64,000 bases of DNA, from assembly GCA_963922205.1 (NCBI GenBank), contig CAWUHX010000224.1:1-64000 (forward strand), read 5' to 3'. The stretch is from Romanomermis culicivorax (taxonomy: Eukaryota; Nematoda; Enoplea; Mermithida; Mermithidae). How positions within the stretch are numbered: the stretch's first letter is position 1; every line of letters begins with the position of its first letter. Positions 48,901-57,552 of the stretch are shown piece after piece. The translations under genes were made by a program, and so were the position numbers. The notes under the pieces are model-generated. The model had not been told where the DNA came from, made no database searches, and worked only from the letters and a program-made list of their open reading frames with translations.

Positions 48901-51900
48901 CTGTGTCTTTGTAGCGAATACACTCGGTCAAGTATCGTTGAGTTCGATCCATATCAGTTACGCTGCAGAACGAAAAAGTTTGAAGTCAACATTAAAACGT
49001 ATTTGACAGCTAATGAATACGTCCCGCTGCAATCCCTTTGAAAGCAGGGATCGAAAATTTGTTAAACCAAGATCTTTTCAACTAAACTACACGATTTGAA
49101 AAGAAATATGATTGCATACGAGAGACATTTTTCCCCTTTGAATGTCTAAAAAATTCGACATTTCTACATCAAGTTGGCGAGAAAAGAGAATATATGGTCT
49201 GAAAAAATGATTATGAAAGATATTTGTTAGAAAATTAACATTTCAGCATACAGTTAATGGAAGAATAGAAATATAACAACAATAAAATATTCCTCCACAT
49301 TTTACAGAACATCTTCTACCTAAATAATCCAGATTCAGGCTGCAGCGCATTATTATAAAAACGAGAAGTTGGCGTCGATCCCACTAAATATAAAGCACCG
49401 CCAGTGGTGGCCGGCGCCGTCGACGGTGTCGAACTTTTACCGCTGGAGTAACCGGCGGTTAGAGCTTGCCGGCCGTCCACTAGGATGGTCAATATAAAAT
49501 CAACGAACCATAAAGAATCTAAAAGCAAGCGTTCTTCTTTTTGCGACAAAATGTTTTGCAAAGCGCCTTTTAATTTAGCGGCGCCAACGTTTAGAAGATC
49601 GTCGGTCACTTTCTGGCTACCACGGCATAAACTGGCTATCAAGTTCAGTATGATAGAGCACGAAGAATGATTGGTGGCTGATTGACGCCCAGGCACGGAC
49701 GGACTTGCGGCTTCCTGGCTATGCGCGACAGTAGAATTCAAATCTAGAAATGAACTTACGATGAAAACACGGAGGAGATTACTTCCAACTTTTAAAGAAG
49801 CCTATTGTTGTCAACGCAGGTCACAGCATTTTTCGGGAAAAACATAAAAATGAAAAGAAAATAAGGTAAAGCCGGATGACTACTTCCTATAAAAATTTCA
49901 ATTTTCCTATTTTCCATACTTAGGAGTTTGAACCACTGCTTTTTAGCGGCATATCATTATGTAGCACAACCGTTAAATTTCCTCAATTCGTGTTACTTTT
50001 TTTAGCGCGACTAAAATTTTCATTAGCGCGCCGCTAAAAAAATTTTGCATTGGACCAGGGTTTTTTAAACACGGGTCATGTAAGCACGGTTGACAAATAA
50101 TACTTTGTTGGTGTCAAACGAATGTGTGAGTTTTAGAGATGTATCCGATATTCTTAAAATTTTGGACCCGATACATATCTAATGGGTTTGCCAATTTTAA
50201 TAACCTGCTCTTATTGTGTTATCGACTCATGAAATCATGCCTGATGTTGGTACTTTCAAAAGGAATGAGACTCTCATTTGATAACAATTAAATTAGCTCA
50301 TTTTTACATTATGCACTCGGTTAGTTAAGCGACAAGCGTACATATTCCGGGGTTAGATTTACAGCAAAACTTTTAAAAATCACTAAAGTCACACTCTGTT
50401 TGTATGAAAGTTTACAAGTTTTCATTGTGTCTGGATCAGGGCATCACCTTCGATATAGGCTCTCGATCACTCGCTTCAACTTCGATATAGGCTCTCTACT
50501 CACTATAAATGTTTTGCGTTAACTACAGCATATGTCAAAACAACTGTTTTCAAATTACTTAAGCAGTGTCCAAGAGGTTGAAGCCGAAGCAGTTTTAGAT
50601 TTGGGTCCCAGTAACTTACTAAGCAAAATCGACGATCAGAATGAGAATATTGACGAAGTTGTTATTTGTGAAAACGACAATAATTTGGTGATGTCTTTTA
50701 TCTAACTTTCATCTCGTACTTTTTTTTCAATTCCTCCCTATCAGGCATCAGCACCCGTGCTAACGTGAAAAAATTTCCATTAGCACGGCTCTGGTTTCAT
50801 TAGCACCGTGTTAAAAAACCTGCTTTAGACAAGCTATTGGAAACCAAGCCTATACAGCCTGCCGTGTCGAATCCTGAACGATGGACTCATAACTATAAAC
50901 GCTCGCGAAAAAACTGAAATTACAAAACTCAAAATAGTTCTTGTAATTACTTCTATTGTAATTCGTCAATATGTCTATCACGTGATCAATTAAACCGTGA
51001 TCGGTCAGCAATTCGGTTGACACATTTTTTCTGAAACACCGATCCGAAATCGATACGAAGCACCGTAAAACATTATCAACAATATTTTGATCTTCGACCG
51101 TTTTCAATAACTGGCTCAAACGAGTAGTACAGGCTTCGATGACGTCCGATTGTTCACTTGGATCAATTTTTGTGCACAGTTTTGACACAACTGACATCGA
51201 TGAATAAAACGTGTCTTTGTGAACAGATTGACCGTGATTAACGACAAAATTGAGCATAGTTTCTAAGCCGCCACTTTGAAAAACTGCGTCGGCATCGCGC
51301 TGACAAATCAGCTCCAAAATTTTGACGCACTGTTCCGCTGGAAGAAGTGACCAAAATTTATGTATGATGATAACGCAAAGTTAAAATTATGACAACGACC
51401 CGAACGGACATTTTAAAATAACTGATTTACATGGAAACTGGAATAAGAGATGTAGAGCCAAACGACTATAGGGGAGATAACTTTAATATACACGAGACAA
51501 GAGAACAGGGGCAACAATGTTTTAATCGATTTTTTGCAATAGACTGGGTAGTACTAGTGGGTAGGCATTTAATGTTACGATATATCACAAATTACAAGAC
51601 TATATCGATTCAATAAACAATAATTGTTGTGATTGAGCTGTTATTTTTGAATTTCAAACGGTTACATACTATTTACAAATAGCTCTATAGTTCCTAAATT
51701 CTAGGTAATAGAGACTGCTTCGTTTGTTGCACTCAAGTGGAAAGATGAATTGAAGAACATCGTGTTATTGATATTCGTTATACCAAAAAACGCTTTACGC
51801 CAGAAAAATAAAATACTTTCCTTATTTCAACAAAATTATTCCTATTTTAATGTACCAACCAGCATTAACAACGTGTTTCAAAACGCCATGTAGAAAAAAA

Positions 51901-52833
51901 CAAAGAGAATGAGCCAGATTTGTCCTCTAATTTTCACCACACCGATTCGAAAGCAATCATGTAATAGTTAAATTACTCATGTTTAACTTGTACTTTCGGG
52001 TTCATTAGCGTTATGTGCTAATGACTAAAATTTTTATTAACGAAGGTAAAAATTTATTTGCGCGGCGCTAAAAAAATTAGTGCTTCCAGATCATTTTTTA
52101 GTTTTCTATCTGGTTGAAAAACAAGGTGAGGACATGATTAGTAGGCATGTATATAGTGCGTTCTTACCTTCTCGTATGACACGCTAACGATAAAAAAAGA
52201 TCACGGTATTGCAGTTGACTCAAAAAATGGGGAATATCCAAAGGAACTACTTATATACAATTTCGATATGATGTCTACATACAACGCCGAACTTACCTAA
52301 ATCTTTACTCGTTCGACTGTTCATGTCAGCGGATGCCAATCTATTACAGATTCCTTTTACGCTTCCTTCAACCGACAAAATTCGTTTCAAAACATCCTGA
52401 CTAACGTCCAAGTAATACGTAATGGCTCTTGCAGTGACCTTGAAAGTAATAAAATAAATTTCATACGAGAATTTCATTAATCTAAGATATTTAAACTGAA
52501 TTACAAAATGATTTGTATTAGCGTTGTCAATTTTGCGTGCCGAAGAACTATTATTTTAAAAAACAGATCCGTTTTTGGTATGGATTAAGTATAATTTCGA
52601 GACTTGTAGTTTACCTCTAAAATATTATCGGGCGCTGAATCGTCGAGAATGATGCGGCACAAAGCTGGTAAGAAGTTGCGAGGTGGACAATTTTCGAAAC
52701 ACCTATCTATATTGTCCGACATAAGCAATAGCATACACAATTGCTCTAAGGCCATCAATTGAATGTCGCGTTCCTCGCCAACACCCGTCTGCAACCATTC
52801 GAGTAAAGTGTCCGGATCGACGCATTCTACCAT
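24811..52833 (-). CDS. HECTD1: HECTD1-type E3 ubiquitin-protein ligase (23 exons)
   Basis: A HECT-class E3: it takes ubiquitin from an E2 onto its own Cys and passes it to substrate Lys. The N-terminus [13 protein letters not shown] and the C-terminus [10 protein letters not shown] ... REKGFHLN are near-diagnostic for HECTD1. 23 exons with GT-AG borders join with every phase agreeing: 6,846 nt, about 2,281 residues, against ~2,610 in human. Domains: armadillo-like (1-380), ankyrin (395-530), Ser-rich and acidic linker, HECT (about 1,850-2,281, catalytic Cys ~2216). SUN-like, MIB/HERC2 and tilted-helix segments of vertebrate HECTD1 are not found at the expected junctions. A 5' UTR acceptor (TTAAATAG) precedes the ATG. 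Introns hold many transposons. Family recognition is from memory but very strong. Confidence 0.96.
25065..25241 (+). mobile_element. MITE, family TCTGTTTTTCTTGAAATGCTTC, copy 5 (diverged)
   Basis: In HECTD1 intron 22. It retains AAATGCTTC at the start, ATAATTTCATATTTTCGAG in the middle, and CATTTTATAAAACAAAC at the end. Confidence 0.45.
25305..25494 (-). CDS. HECTD1: HECTD1 exon 22 (HECT catalytic cysteine)
   Basis: Encodes [20 protein letters not shown] ... [14 protein letters not shown]. The Cys in [11 protein letters not shown] (codon 25323-25321) is the ubiquitin-accepting residue of HECT ligases. Donor CCCG|GTAAAT, phase 1. Confidence 0.95.
25579..25814 (-). CDS. HECTD1: HECTD1 exon 21 (HECT, N/C-lobe hinge region)
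   Basis: [19 protein letters not shown] ... [19 protein letters not shown], matching the HECT stretch before the C-lobe. Acceptor CTTAG at 25815; donor CAA|GTAATT at 25579/25578. Confidence 0.94.
26074..26502 (-). CDS. HECTD1: HECTD1 exon 20 (HECT N-lobe)
   Basis: [19 protein letters not shown] ... [20 protein letters not shown], the HECT N-lobe that binds the E2. The acidic insert found in vertebrates between this motif and the RARFL-type helix is absent here. Donor TTTAG|GTGAAG. Confidence 0.94.
27736..28082 (-). CDS. HECTD1: HECTD1 exon 19 (HECT start)
   Basis: [19 protein letters not shown] ... [20 protein letters not shown], the canonical opening of the HECT domain. Acceptor TTTTTCAG at 28083; donor CTTG|GTACTT at 27736/27735. 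Confidence 0.95.
28535..29108 (-). CDS. HECTD1: HECTD1 exon 18 (pre-HECT region)
   Basis: Contains [13 protein letters not shown] and, near its end, [20 protein letters not shown], matching human HECTD1 just upstream of HECT. The ~65-residue tilted-helix-bundle segment that lies between these motifs in vertebrates is not present; a Ser/Asn-rich stretch replaces it. Confidence 0.92.
30080..30565 (-). CDS. HECTD1: HECTD1 exon 17
   Basis: Contains the conserved [20 protein letters not shown], preceded by a basic and an Ala-rich stretch ([16 protein letters not shown]). Acceptor TTTTTTAG at 30566; donor GATG|GTAATT. Confidence 0.93.
31280..31960 (+). mobile_element. Partial hAT-like element, GGCTCC family
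   Basis: Starts CAGGGTTTTTTTAGG and continues with GGCACAAGCCAACATGGCTT and a CCGGCGCTTCGCGCTGG hairpin at 31459. It is parallel to the better-preserved copy at 43082. The right terminus was not found. Confidence 0.5.
31961..32640 (+). mobile_element. hAT-like element, GTGCAAAA family (right end uncertain)
   Basis: Begins CAGTGTTTTTTTTGTACTG and is followed by repeated GTGCAAAAC/TTTTTGCAC units. Its interior matches 55650-56200 and 59060-59600, and it ends with a CCGGCGC-TTG-GCGCCGG hairpin at 32603-32619. The exact right end is not clear. Confidence 0.55.
33406..33657 (-). CDS. HECTD1: HECTD1 exon 16 (acidic linker)
   Basis: [20 protein letters not shown] followed by a strongly acidic run ([20 protein letters not shown]), the counterpart of the long Asp/Glu tract in vertebrate HECTD1. 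Donor GCAG|GTATTC. Confidence 0.9.
33771..33948 (-). CDS. HECTD1: HECTD1 exon 15
   Basis: [20 protein letters not shown] ... [18 protein letters not shown], a helical segment of the linker. Acceptor TTTTCAG at 33949; donor GGAA|GTAAAA at 33771/33770, phase 1. Confidence 0.82.
34661..34894 (-). mobile_element. MITE, family TCTGTTTTTCTTGAAATGCTTC, copy 6
   Basis: Both ends are present (CTATAGTCTATCTTTTATAAAATG and CATTTCAAAAAACATACTATAG) and are inverted repeats of each other. It lies in HECTD1 intron 14. Confidence 0.65.
35426..35590 (+). mobile_element. MITE, same family, copy 7 (short)
   Basis: Starts TGGCCTGTTTTTCTTGGGATG, has the interior ATTAGGACTAGAAATTTGTA, and ends CTATAGTCTAAT. In HECTD1 intron 14, 530 bp from copy 6 and in the opposite orientation. 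Confidence 0.6.
35706..36034 (-). CDS. HECTD1: HECTD1 exon 14 (Ser/Thr-rich linker)
   Basis: [18 protein letters not shown] ... [17 protein letters not shown]. The PNL motif and a following helical stretch resemble the vertebrate linker. Acceptor ATTTTAG at 36035; donor CCA|GTAAGT. Confidence 0.85.
36611..36778 (-). CDS. HECTD1: HECTD1 exon 13
   Basis: [20 protein letters not shown] ... [11 protein letters not shown]. Acceptor TTTTTTAG at 36779; donor CAGT|GTAAGT, phase 1. Low-complexity linker. Confidence 0.75.
37227..37394 (-). CDS. HECTD1: HECTD1 exon 12
   Basis: [18 protein letters not shown] ... [19 protein letters not shown]. Acceptor TTACAG at 37395; donor AGTG|GTATGC. Serine-rich linker. 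Confidence 0.72.
37449..37538 (-). CDS. HECTD1: HECTD1 exon 11 (3' border uncertain)
   Basis: [20 protein letters not shown]. Acceptor GTTTCAG at 37539. The donor AGAA|GTAACA at 37449/37448 keeps phase with exon 12; the nearer GTAAAA at 37464 would not. Confidence 0.6.
37650..38177. mobile_element. hAT-like element with CAGGGCCGTA ends
   Basis: Termini CAGGGCCGTAGCCCGG and ...TAAATACGGTCTTG, with a perfect 8-bp target duplication TCAATATT (37642-37649 and 38178-38185). It contains two diverged CGGCGC hairpins (37797, 38060). In HECTD1 intron 10. Same family as 62856-63582. Confidence 0.82.
39311..39512 (-). CDS. HECTD1: HECTD1 exon 10
   Basis: SVTSNQ-type Ser/Gln-rich start, then [19 protein letters not shown] and [16 protein letters not shown]. 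Acceptor CATGTAG at 39513; donor ATGG|GTGAGT. Confidence 0.8.
39800..40095 (-). CDS. HECTD1: HECTD1 exon 9
   Basis: [19 protein letters not shown] ... [14 protein letters not shown]. It follows exon 8 in phase 1. In vertebrates the SUN-like domain begins at this junction; here a Ser/Thr-rich linker follows directly. Confidence 0.85.
40538..41181 (-). CDS. HECTD1: HECTD1 exon 8 (helical domain after ankyrin region)
   Basis: [19 protein letters not shown] ... [16 protein letters not shown] ... [13 protein letters not shown], matching human HECTD1 from the ARDLYDDHFK motif to RLRFRLE. Acceptor TTTTGTAG at 41182; donor TGTAG|GTGAGT. Confidence 0.93.
41752..42040. repeat. AGAGCC/GGCTCT-rich repeat block
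   Basis: Starts CAGCCGGTCCTCAG and carries many AGAGCC, GGCTCT and GAGAGA units in both orientations. A related block lies at 46840-47470, ending ACCGGCTG, its inverted terminus. The two may be the ends of one large or disrupted element in HECTD1 intron 7. No matching target duplication was found. Open frames here are by-products of the repeats. Confidence 0.45.
43895..44879. mobile_element. Chimeric hAT-like element with GGCCGTGCGCA ends
   Basis: Ends CATGGCCGTGCGCA and TGCGCACGGCCCTG; target duplications GTTTGAGC (43887-43894) and GTTTGACC (44880-44887) match 7 of 8. The outer 60-100 bases match the mini-element at 62155. The interior, including three CCGGCGC-nnn-GCGCCGG hairpins (44011, 44377, 44498) and an ACGGTG end, matches the TGAGG-family element at 57553-58568. 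Confidence 0.8.
44983..45859. mobile_element. hAT-like element with TTTGTACC end repeats
   Basis: Starts CACGCTTTTTTTGTAC and ends GTACAAAAAAGG. Flanks CCTCAAAA and GCTCAAAA match 7 of 8. TTTGTACTGG/GTACAAA units recur near both ends. The interior contains a short frame beginning [20 protein letters not shown] (45311-45514), reminiscent of the N-terminus of hAT transposases, so it may be an internally deleted autonomous copy. Confidence 0.7.
46840..47470. repeat. AGAGCC-rich and poly-G/C repeat block
   Basis: Contains AGAGCCAACTCAGAGCCG at the left and GGCTCTCGGAGAGC ... ACCGGCTG at the right. Between them are long G and C runs (46950-47030, 47285-47360) that resemble the C-rich ATACCTGTA elements, and a CGGCGCTTCGCGCC hairpin at 47171. 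It ends 56 bases before HECTD1 exon 7. Confidence 0.45.
47526..47719 (-). CDS. HECTD1: HECTD1 exon 7
   Basis: [20 protein letters not shown] ... [17 protein letters not shown], matching the helical repeat after the ankyrin region (human ...RLGVISKVSTL). Acceptor GTTTTAG at 47720; donor GACAG|GTATAA. It joins exon 8 in phase 2, skipping the region that in human precedes the ARDLYDDHFK motif. Confidence 0.92.
47791..48185 (-). CDS. HECTD1: HECTD1 exon 6 (last ankyrin repeat, helical domain)
   Basis: [20 protein letters not shown] (ankyrin repeat end), then [20 protein letters not shown] ... [17 protein letters not shown]. Acceptor TTTTTTCAG at 48186; donor TGTG|GTGAGT. Confidence 0.93.
48649..48962 (-). 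CDS. HECTD1: HECTD1 exon 5 (ankyrin repeats)
   Basis: [20 protein letters not shown] and [20 protein letters not shown] are two consecutive ankyrin repeats almost identical to human HECTD1, ending NPDLCDEEG. Acceptor TTCTGCAG at 48963; donor GAAG|GTAGAG. The ATG inside it is not the start; the frame is open upstream through the splice site. Confidence 0.96.
49320..49743 (-). CDS. HECTD1: HECTD1 exon 4
   Basis: [20 protein letters not shown] ... [20 protein letters not shown], matching the LLSTLCRGSPVVTHDLL region of human HECTD1. Acceptor TTTCTAG at 49744; donor TTTAG|GTAGAA. Confidence 0.94.
50056..50822. mobile_element. hAT-like element with TAGCACGG end repeats
   Basis: Starts CAGGGTTTTTTAAACACGGG and ends CACCGTGTTAAAAAACCTG. 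Flanks CATTGGAC and CTTTAGAC match 6 of 8. TAGCACGG/CCGTGCTA units repeat near the ends. It carries the short frame described next. In HECTD1 intron 3. Confidence 0.72.
50532..50705 (+). pseudogene. 57-codon remnant, hAT transposase N-terminus-like
   Basis: [20 protein letters not shown]..., ending in TAA at 50703. A short polar start followed by acidic residues resembles the first exon of hAT transposases, and it sits inside an element with hAT-type ends. Zinc finger and catalytic regions are missing. Similar in style to the frame at 45311. Confidence 0.35.
50951..51337 (-). CDS. HECTD1: HECTD1 exon 3 (armadillo-like)
   Basis: [19 protein letters not shown] ... [19 protein letters not shown] ... 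[20 protein letters not shown]. Acceptor CTTCCAG at 51338; donor AGAA|GTAATT at 50951/50950, phase 1. Confidence 0.94.
52297..52438 (-). CDS. HECTD1: HECTD1 exon 2 (armadillo-like)
   Basis: [20 protein letters not shown] ... [17 protein letters not shown]. Acceptor TTTCAAG at 52439; donor TTTAG|GTAAGT at 52297/52296. Confidence 0.95.
52615..52833 (-). CDS. HECTD1: HECTD1 exon 1 (start)
   Basis: [20 protein letters not shown] ... [20 protein letters not shown]. The ATG (52833-52831) has AAG before and G after. It aligns with the human N-terminus, and an acceptor TTAAATAG 12-15 bases upstream implies a separate 5' UTR exon. Donor AGAG|GTAAAC, phase 0. Confidence 0.95.
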
Positions 52834-53131
52834 CTTTGAATTTCCTATTTAAGATTAAACAGATTTATTGAAAATGACATAAGAGCAGATCAGCTGAAAA
52901 ATTCGCAATTTTCCAAACATCAGAACCACGCTAATCGTCGATGCAAGTGCGAAAACTAAAACAACGAAAAGAAAGGGAAGCACGATGAAATGATGAAAAA
53001 CAATTATTTATAAGGAGCTCATGACCGCGCTGCAAACATGCGCAAATTAATTATAGATCTAAAGCACGTCATATCACTTTAATAAATGATTTCATCAGCT
53101 AGAGTTCCAAACGTGGTTGATTTGCACACAG

Positions 53132-53314
53132 CAGTGTTTTTTAGCCAAATGACTTATTTTGGCTAAATTTTTTTTTTGGTTTGGCTAAATTTTTTTAGAC
53201 GTTTTAGACAATTGGCCGAGAAAATTTGACTACTTTTTCTAAAATTTTAATATAAAAAATTCTTTCTATCCTACATTAGCCATTGGGCTAAAGACCTCGA
53301 GCTAAAAAGCCGCG
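53132..53314. mobile_element. Short hAT-like element with TTTAGCC/GGCTAAA repeats
   Basis: 183 bp. It starts CAGTGTTTTTTAGCC and ends GAGCTAAAAAGCCGCG. Flanks GCACACAG and GTACATAG match 6 of 8. GGCTAAA and TTAGCC units occur throughout. Confidence 0.6.
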
Positions 53315-53849
53315 GTACATAGCAACCCAATTTCAGGCTGGTGCAACCAATTCCTTTCTCTCAAGTTGCACATTGCAAATAAGGCCTGAACGACCTTTCG
53401 ACTAAAATAATAAGATTTATGATGATGTTTTTGTTCGTAACCAGCACAAGAAATGTTAAAATTATATAATGAAAATGAATGAATAAATTAATAAATGAGG
53501 GATAAATAAGCACGATCTAACCGAATATGCTGTGCATAGTCAGAAAGCATTGTTAACCAAAATTGAATTTATTCAATTAAGAATGAAAAATTTTACGATT
53601 TTCTAGATATGATTATTGATTCAAGGAGTAGATAGGAATAAGTCTATTCGTAAAAAATTATTTCTTAATATCAGTGTCGGAATATCTGTTTTTAACTTCC
53701 AGTCGTGGCTGGATCAGTTATGAGAATGTCTAATGACGCAGAAATCACTTAACGTTTACTTTATGCTTTACTATCACATAATTAAATCATTCAAACTTCT
53801 TCTATTTTTAAGTAGTATCTCTAACCTTAATATAGTCAGAAGATCATTA

Positions 53850-54480
53850 TAAGAAACCTCACGGAAATTGAGAACCCTTTTCGTGAGGTATTACTGAACT
53901 TTTTCAATGGCTCTGACGTTCTTAGTTCAGTAGATGATAGCTGCGTTATTCAAAAATAGGTCTAACGTACGTTTTGTACGCATGAGTCAGTAAGAATAAA
54001 TCTTTGTCGTCGAATCGACGGAGTATAAGACACAATCTGTAATTAAGCGTTCTTTATCATATGGCCTATGTGCTGATCAAATTTAAATGTTTTGGTTAAA
54101 AAAATACCCAGATCTTTTAAAATAATTACCAATACTCATCTTTAATTATTTTATCATTGATTCTGTACTTTTTCATTTTGTTATTAAATCCAAAATACAA
54201 CACCTTACTCTTAGAAATAGAGAGAGCTAGTTGAGATCTTTCAGACCATCTGACAATAAATTTTAAAAATTTTTGGAGGTCCCACTGTTTTCAGTACGGC
54301 TATAAATTTTTGCATTATCAGTGAACAAAAACATGCTTACTTCAGGTGATTGTGGTAGGTTGTCACATATAAAAGGAATAAAAAAGGACATAAAACGCTG
54401 CTCAGTGCAAGCCCATTCGTTACGTTTTGAGAACTAGGCAGGGTATTCTTTAACTTTACTCTCTGTCATCTATTATGAAG
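53850..54480 (-). pseudogene. Non-LTR retrotransposon reverse transcriptase fragment (CR1/Jockey type)
   Basis: On the minus strand and in broken frames: SSVLCPFLFLLYV, then MFLFTDNAKIYSR (the FADD-type catalytic site reads FTDN), ISKSKVLYFGFNN, and finally HAYKTYVRPIFE. This order is the palm-to-thumb order of CR1/Jockey-type RTs. Several stops and frame changes make it a dead remnant. Confidence 0.7.
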
Positions 54481-55519
54481 AAAATAAGTTCGGAAATTTG
54501 GACAGAAAAACTGAAAGTTTTTCGGCGCTTCTGAAAGTTGAAATATACAGTGATATGTATATGTACCTGATTTTGACTCCGTCGTCAGCACAAAAAAGGT
54601 GTGTTCTAGTGCGTTTAAGAAGATATTCAAAGTGAACTTACAGATATGCCAGCAGTCGAATTTCTGTACAAATTAGGTTTTCCTCTTTTTGGCTTTTTGT
54701 TACTGTTAATTTTAATAATTCATGTCGAAATTGTTTGTTTTTTACATTTCTGTTGAATAACTGACTGCAGAAGCATGAGTATGTTCTGAAAAGCTAAAAA
54801 AATGCATAAATAAACTATATGATGGCATTTTAAGCGAAAAAACGATATGGCGAAATATATTTTTTTATTTAAAAGTTGAAACAACAACATATACAAATAA
54901 AAGGTGATAAAATAAATTTTAGGAGGAGGCGACTCTAATCGTAATTTGTTTTTTGCTTGTACTTTTTGTGTAGAGAAAAGAGTGAGATTTGAATTAAAAA
55001 TAAACTCGTACGTACTCGTACTTTAGCGGAAAAACAATTCATTCAACATTTCGGACACATTTTTCATATTTTCATCATGCTGCATTATATTCATTGCACA
55101 TTCAAGCAAATTCATGAATACTTTCTAGAGTAGATTTCTTTCTGCACTTCTTGTTCTGTATATGAACATTTTTCCTAATGCTATAATCCAGTTAATTGCT
55201 ACATTTTCAGTTATTTTTTCGTCTGTATTGTGACCTAAAATAATTGATATCCTATCAATTTTTGTATTTTGATTCAATCATACTTTTATTATGGAACTCC
55301 TTCCAGAAAATTTTCACTCGTTGACATATCCAGAATGTATGAAAAATGTGTATCAGAATGTATGAATCTACATTTACTCGAGGATTTGATTTGGTATTTG
55401 ACTAATAAATGTGGGGTAATTATTGCATTTTGTACAAAGAACGAAATGACATTTTTCGACCGTTTGGCAAAAATGATCCATGTTAGGGCCTGATCCATGT
55501 TACGTGTTTTCCTCTAAAC

Positions 55520-56323
55520 CACTGTTTTTTCCACATTCGCACTAAAATGTGGAAAAATCCGGAATGTGGAAGAAATTTTTGAGGTCTTTCCACAAATGTG
55601 GAAGAAAAATTTGGGGTTTTCATAATGAAAAGATGCATTTTGATGCATTTTTAAGGAGGTCCGAATCTAAAATTTTCAGGCGCTTCGCGCCAATTTCAAC
55701 TTTAATAATCATTACTTATTATTTATTACCAAGCTCAGGCGCGGCTTTTAGCATGTCTACCTTCACTTACCATTTAATCTTTGATAGTTTTCATCATCTT
55801 AAACGTATTATTTCATGTTTAATTGGAAATCTTGAATATTATATCTTTATATTTAATGAATATCCACATTTTTTCCTTCATAGATTTTTTGAGAAATATC
55901 AGCGCGTCAAGTTTCTAAACTTTTTGAAGCGTTTGTTTCTTTTCTAACGTAAATTAAATTTAAAAGCTTCATGGAAGTATTTTTGGAAAATTTCTACGCT
56001 TCTGACTCGTAGCTTTTCGGCCAAATTTATGAAAGGTTACGAACAATTTGGTGGTTTTAAAATTTTTCGAATGATAAATTTCTAGAAATTACGATTTATG
56101 AACACAAAATTTAAATCTAATTTTTGAGATATATGTTTAAAATGATTATCACAATGCTTTAAAAAGCTCAAAAACACTTAACAAGCGAGCGTTTAAGAGC
56201 ATTTTCGAGCGGAAAAACGAGGATTTTAAGACGAAAACTTGTCGTCAAAAAAATTTCCACATGTGGAAAATAAATTCGACTTCCTTCCACATTTGTGAAA
56301 AAAAATCGTGGAAAAAAACAGTG
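55520..56323. mobile_element. hAT-like element, TCCACAT family, copy 1
   Basis: Starts CACTGTTTTTTCCACATTCG and ends CGTGGAAAAAAACAGTG. Target duplications CTCTAAAC (55512-55519) and CCCTAAAC (56324-56331) match 7 of 8. TCCACAT/ATGTGGA units cluster at both ends, and a GGCGCTTCGCGCC hairpin is near 55680. Confidence 0.85.
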
Positions 56324-56759
56324 CCCTAAACATAATGATTATTACATAACTATGAGAAACTTGGCACGCGCCGGAAAATTTTGAGATTTCGACCCAGCGT
56401 TTTTTTTTGTGCACGGACATTTGTGCCAATTGACACAAGAGGCCAAAAAAATTTGTGTCAATGGCACAAAAATTTTTTTTTTACTAGAGACATACTGAAA
56501 ACTGCGGAAAAGTTTTAGGCCAAAAGTTTGATAAAAAGTTATTGTTTAACGCATTTATTTTTTGTAAAAATCGTGCCCAACCTATTTTTCAGCTAACCAT
56601 GTCAGTGAGAAGAGAAAAAACTGTGCAACAAAATAGTTCCCGAAATTCCAAAAAAATGGAGTGCTGAGACAATTTAAATATAGCTCTAGAATTGTTCAGG
56701 AAGTTCAAATTGATTAAATTTTCGACTACGAACGAATATCTATGTTATGTATCTTTAAC

Positions 56760-56950
56760 ATACCTGTACTTGGGGGGGTTGGGGGGGACCCACCCCCAAC
56801 TTGGCCAACCCTGTACCCAAAATCATTCCCCCCCCCCAGCTTGGAAAAAAAATTTTCAAAAAATTGTATGTTTTTTGGCCTTTTTTGGGAAAAATTTCGA
56901 CTTTTTCCTACCCCCCCCCTCCCCCAACTGGTCGGAGGTCTTACAGGTAT
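56760..56950. mobile_element. Short ATACCTGTA element inserted in the palindrome's left arm
   Basis: 191 bp, ATACCTGTACTTGGGG ... CTTACAGGTAT, with C/G-rich subterminal runs. The right arm of the palindrome gives the empty site (GTATATTTAACAACC, reversed at ~58760). Comparison shows a 7-8-bp target duplication CTTTAAC/ATTTAAC. Confidence 0.82.
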
Positions 56951-57552
56951 ATTTAACAACCATGTAAAGACTAGAGAAAATAAAGTCGAAAATCGTGTTA
57001 ATTTTCGATCGAAACATTGTGCCATTATCAACGATATAAATTTTTTTATTTGAATCAATCAAACACAAAAAGTAACAATTTCAGTTTTAAATCCGAATCT
57101 GATGACTGGATGAAGAGAGAATATTCAGAATTTCTTTTCACTCATTAGTCTTGACAGCATATAAAGTTTGCTGCAACGATACTAATACACTGTTCAAAGA
57201 GAAATCGTTCGCGTCAAATATACGAATATGAACTACTATATTCATTGATTCGGCGCGGAGCGCCGGAAAATTTTTTTCATTTTCAGCCCCTAAAACGTCT
57301 AAAAATCAAGGAAATTGAATGTTTGACCAGCCAAAAAATTTGTGCCAATTGGCACAAATTTTTTGGCTGGTCAAACATTAAATTTCCTTGATTTTTAGAC
57401 GTTTTAGGGGCTGAAAATGCAAAAATTTTTCGGCGCTTCGCGCCGAATCAATGAATATAATATTTCCCATTCGTATATTTGACCTGAACGCAAACGATTT
57501 CTCTTCGATTAGTGTATTAGTATCGTTGCAGCAAACTTTATAGGCTGTCAAG

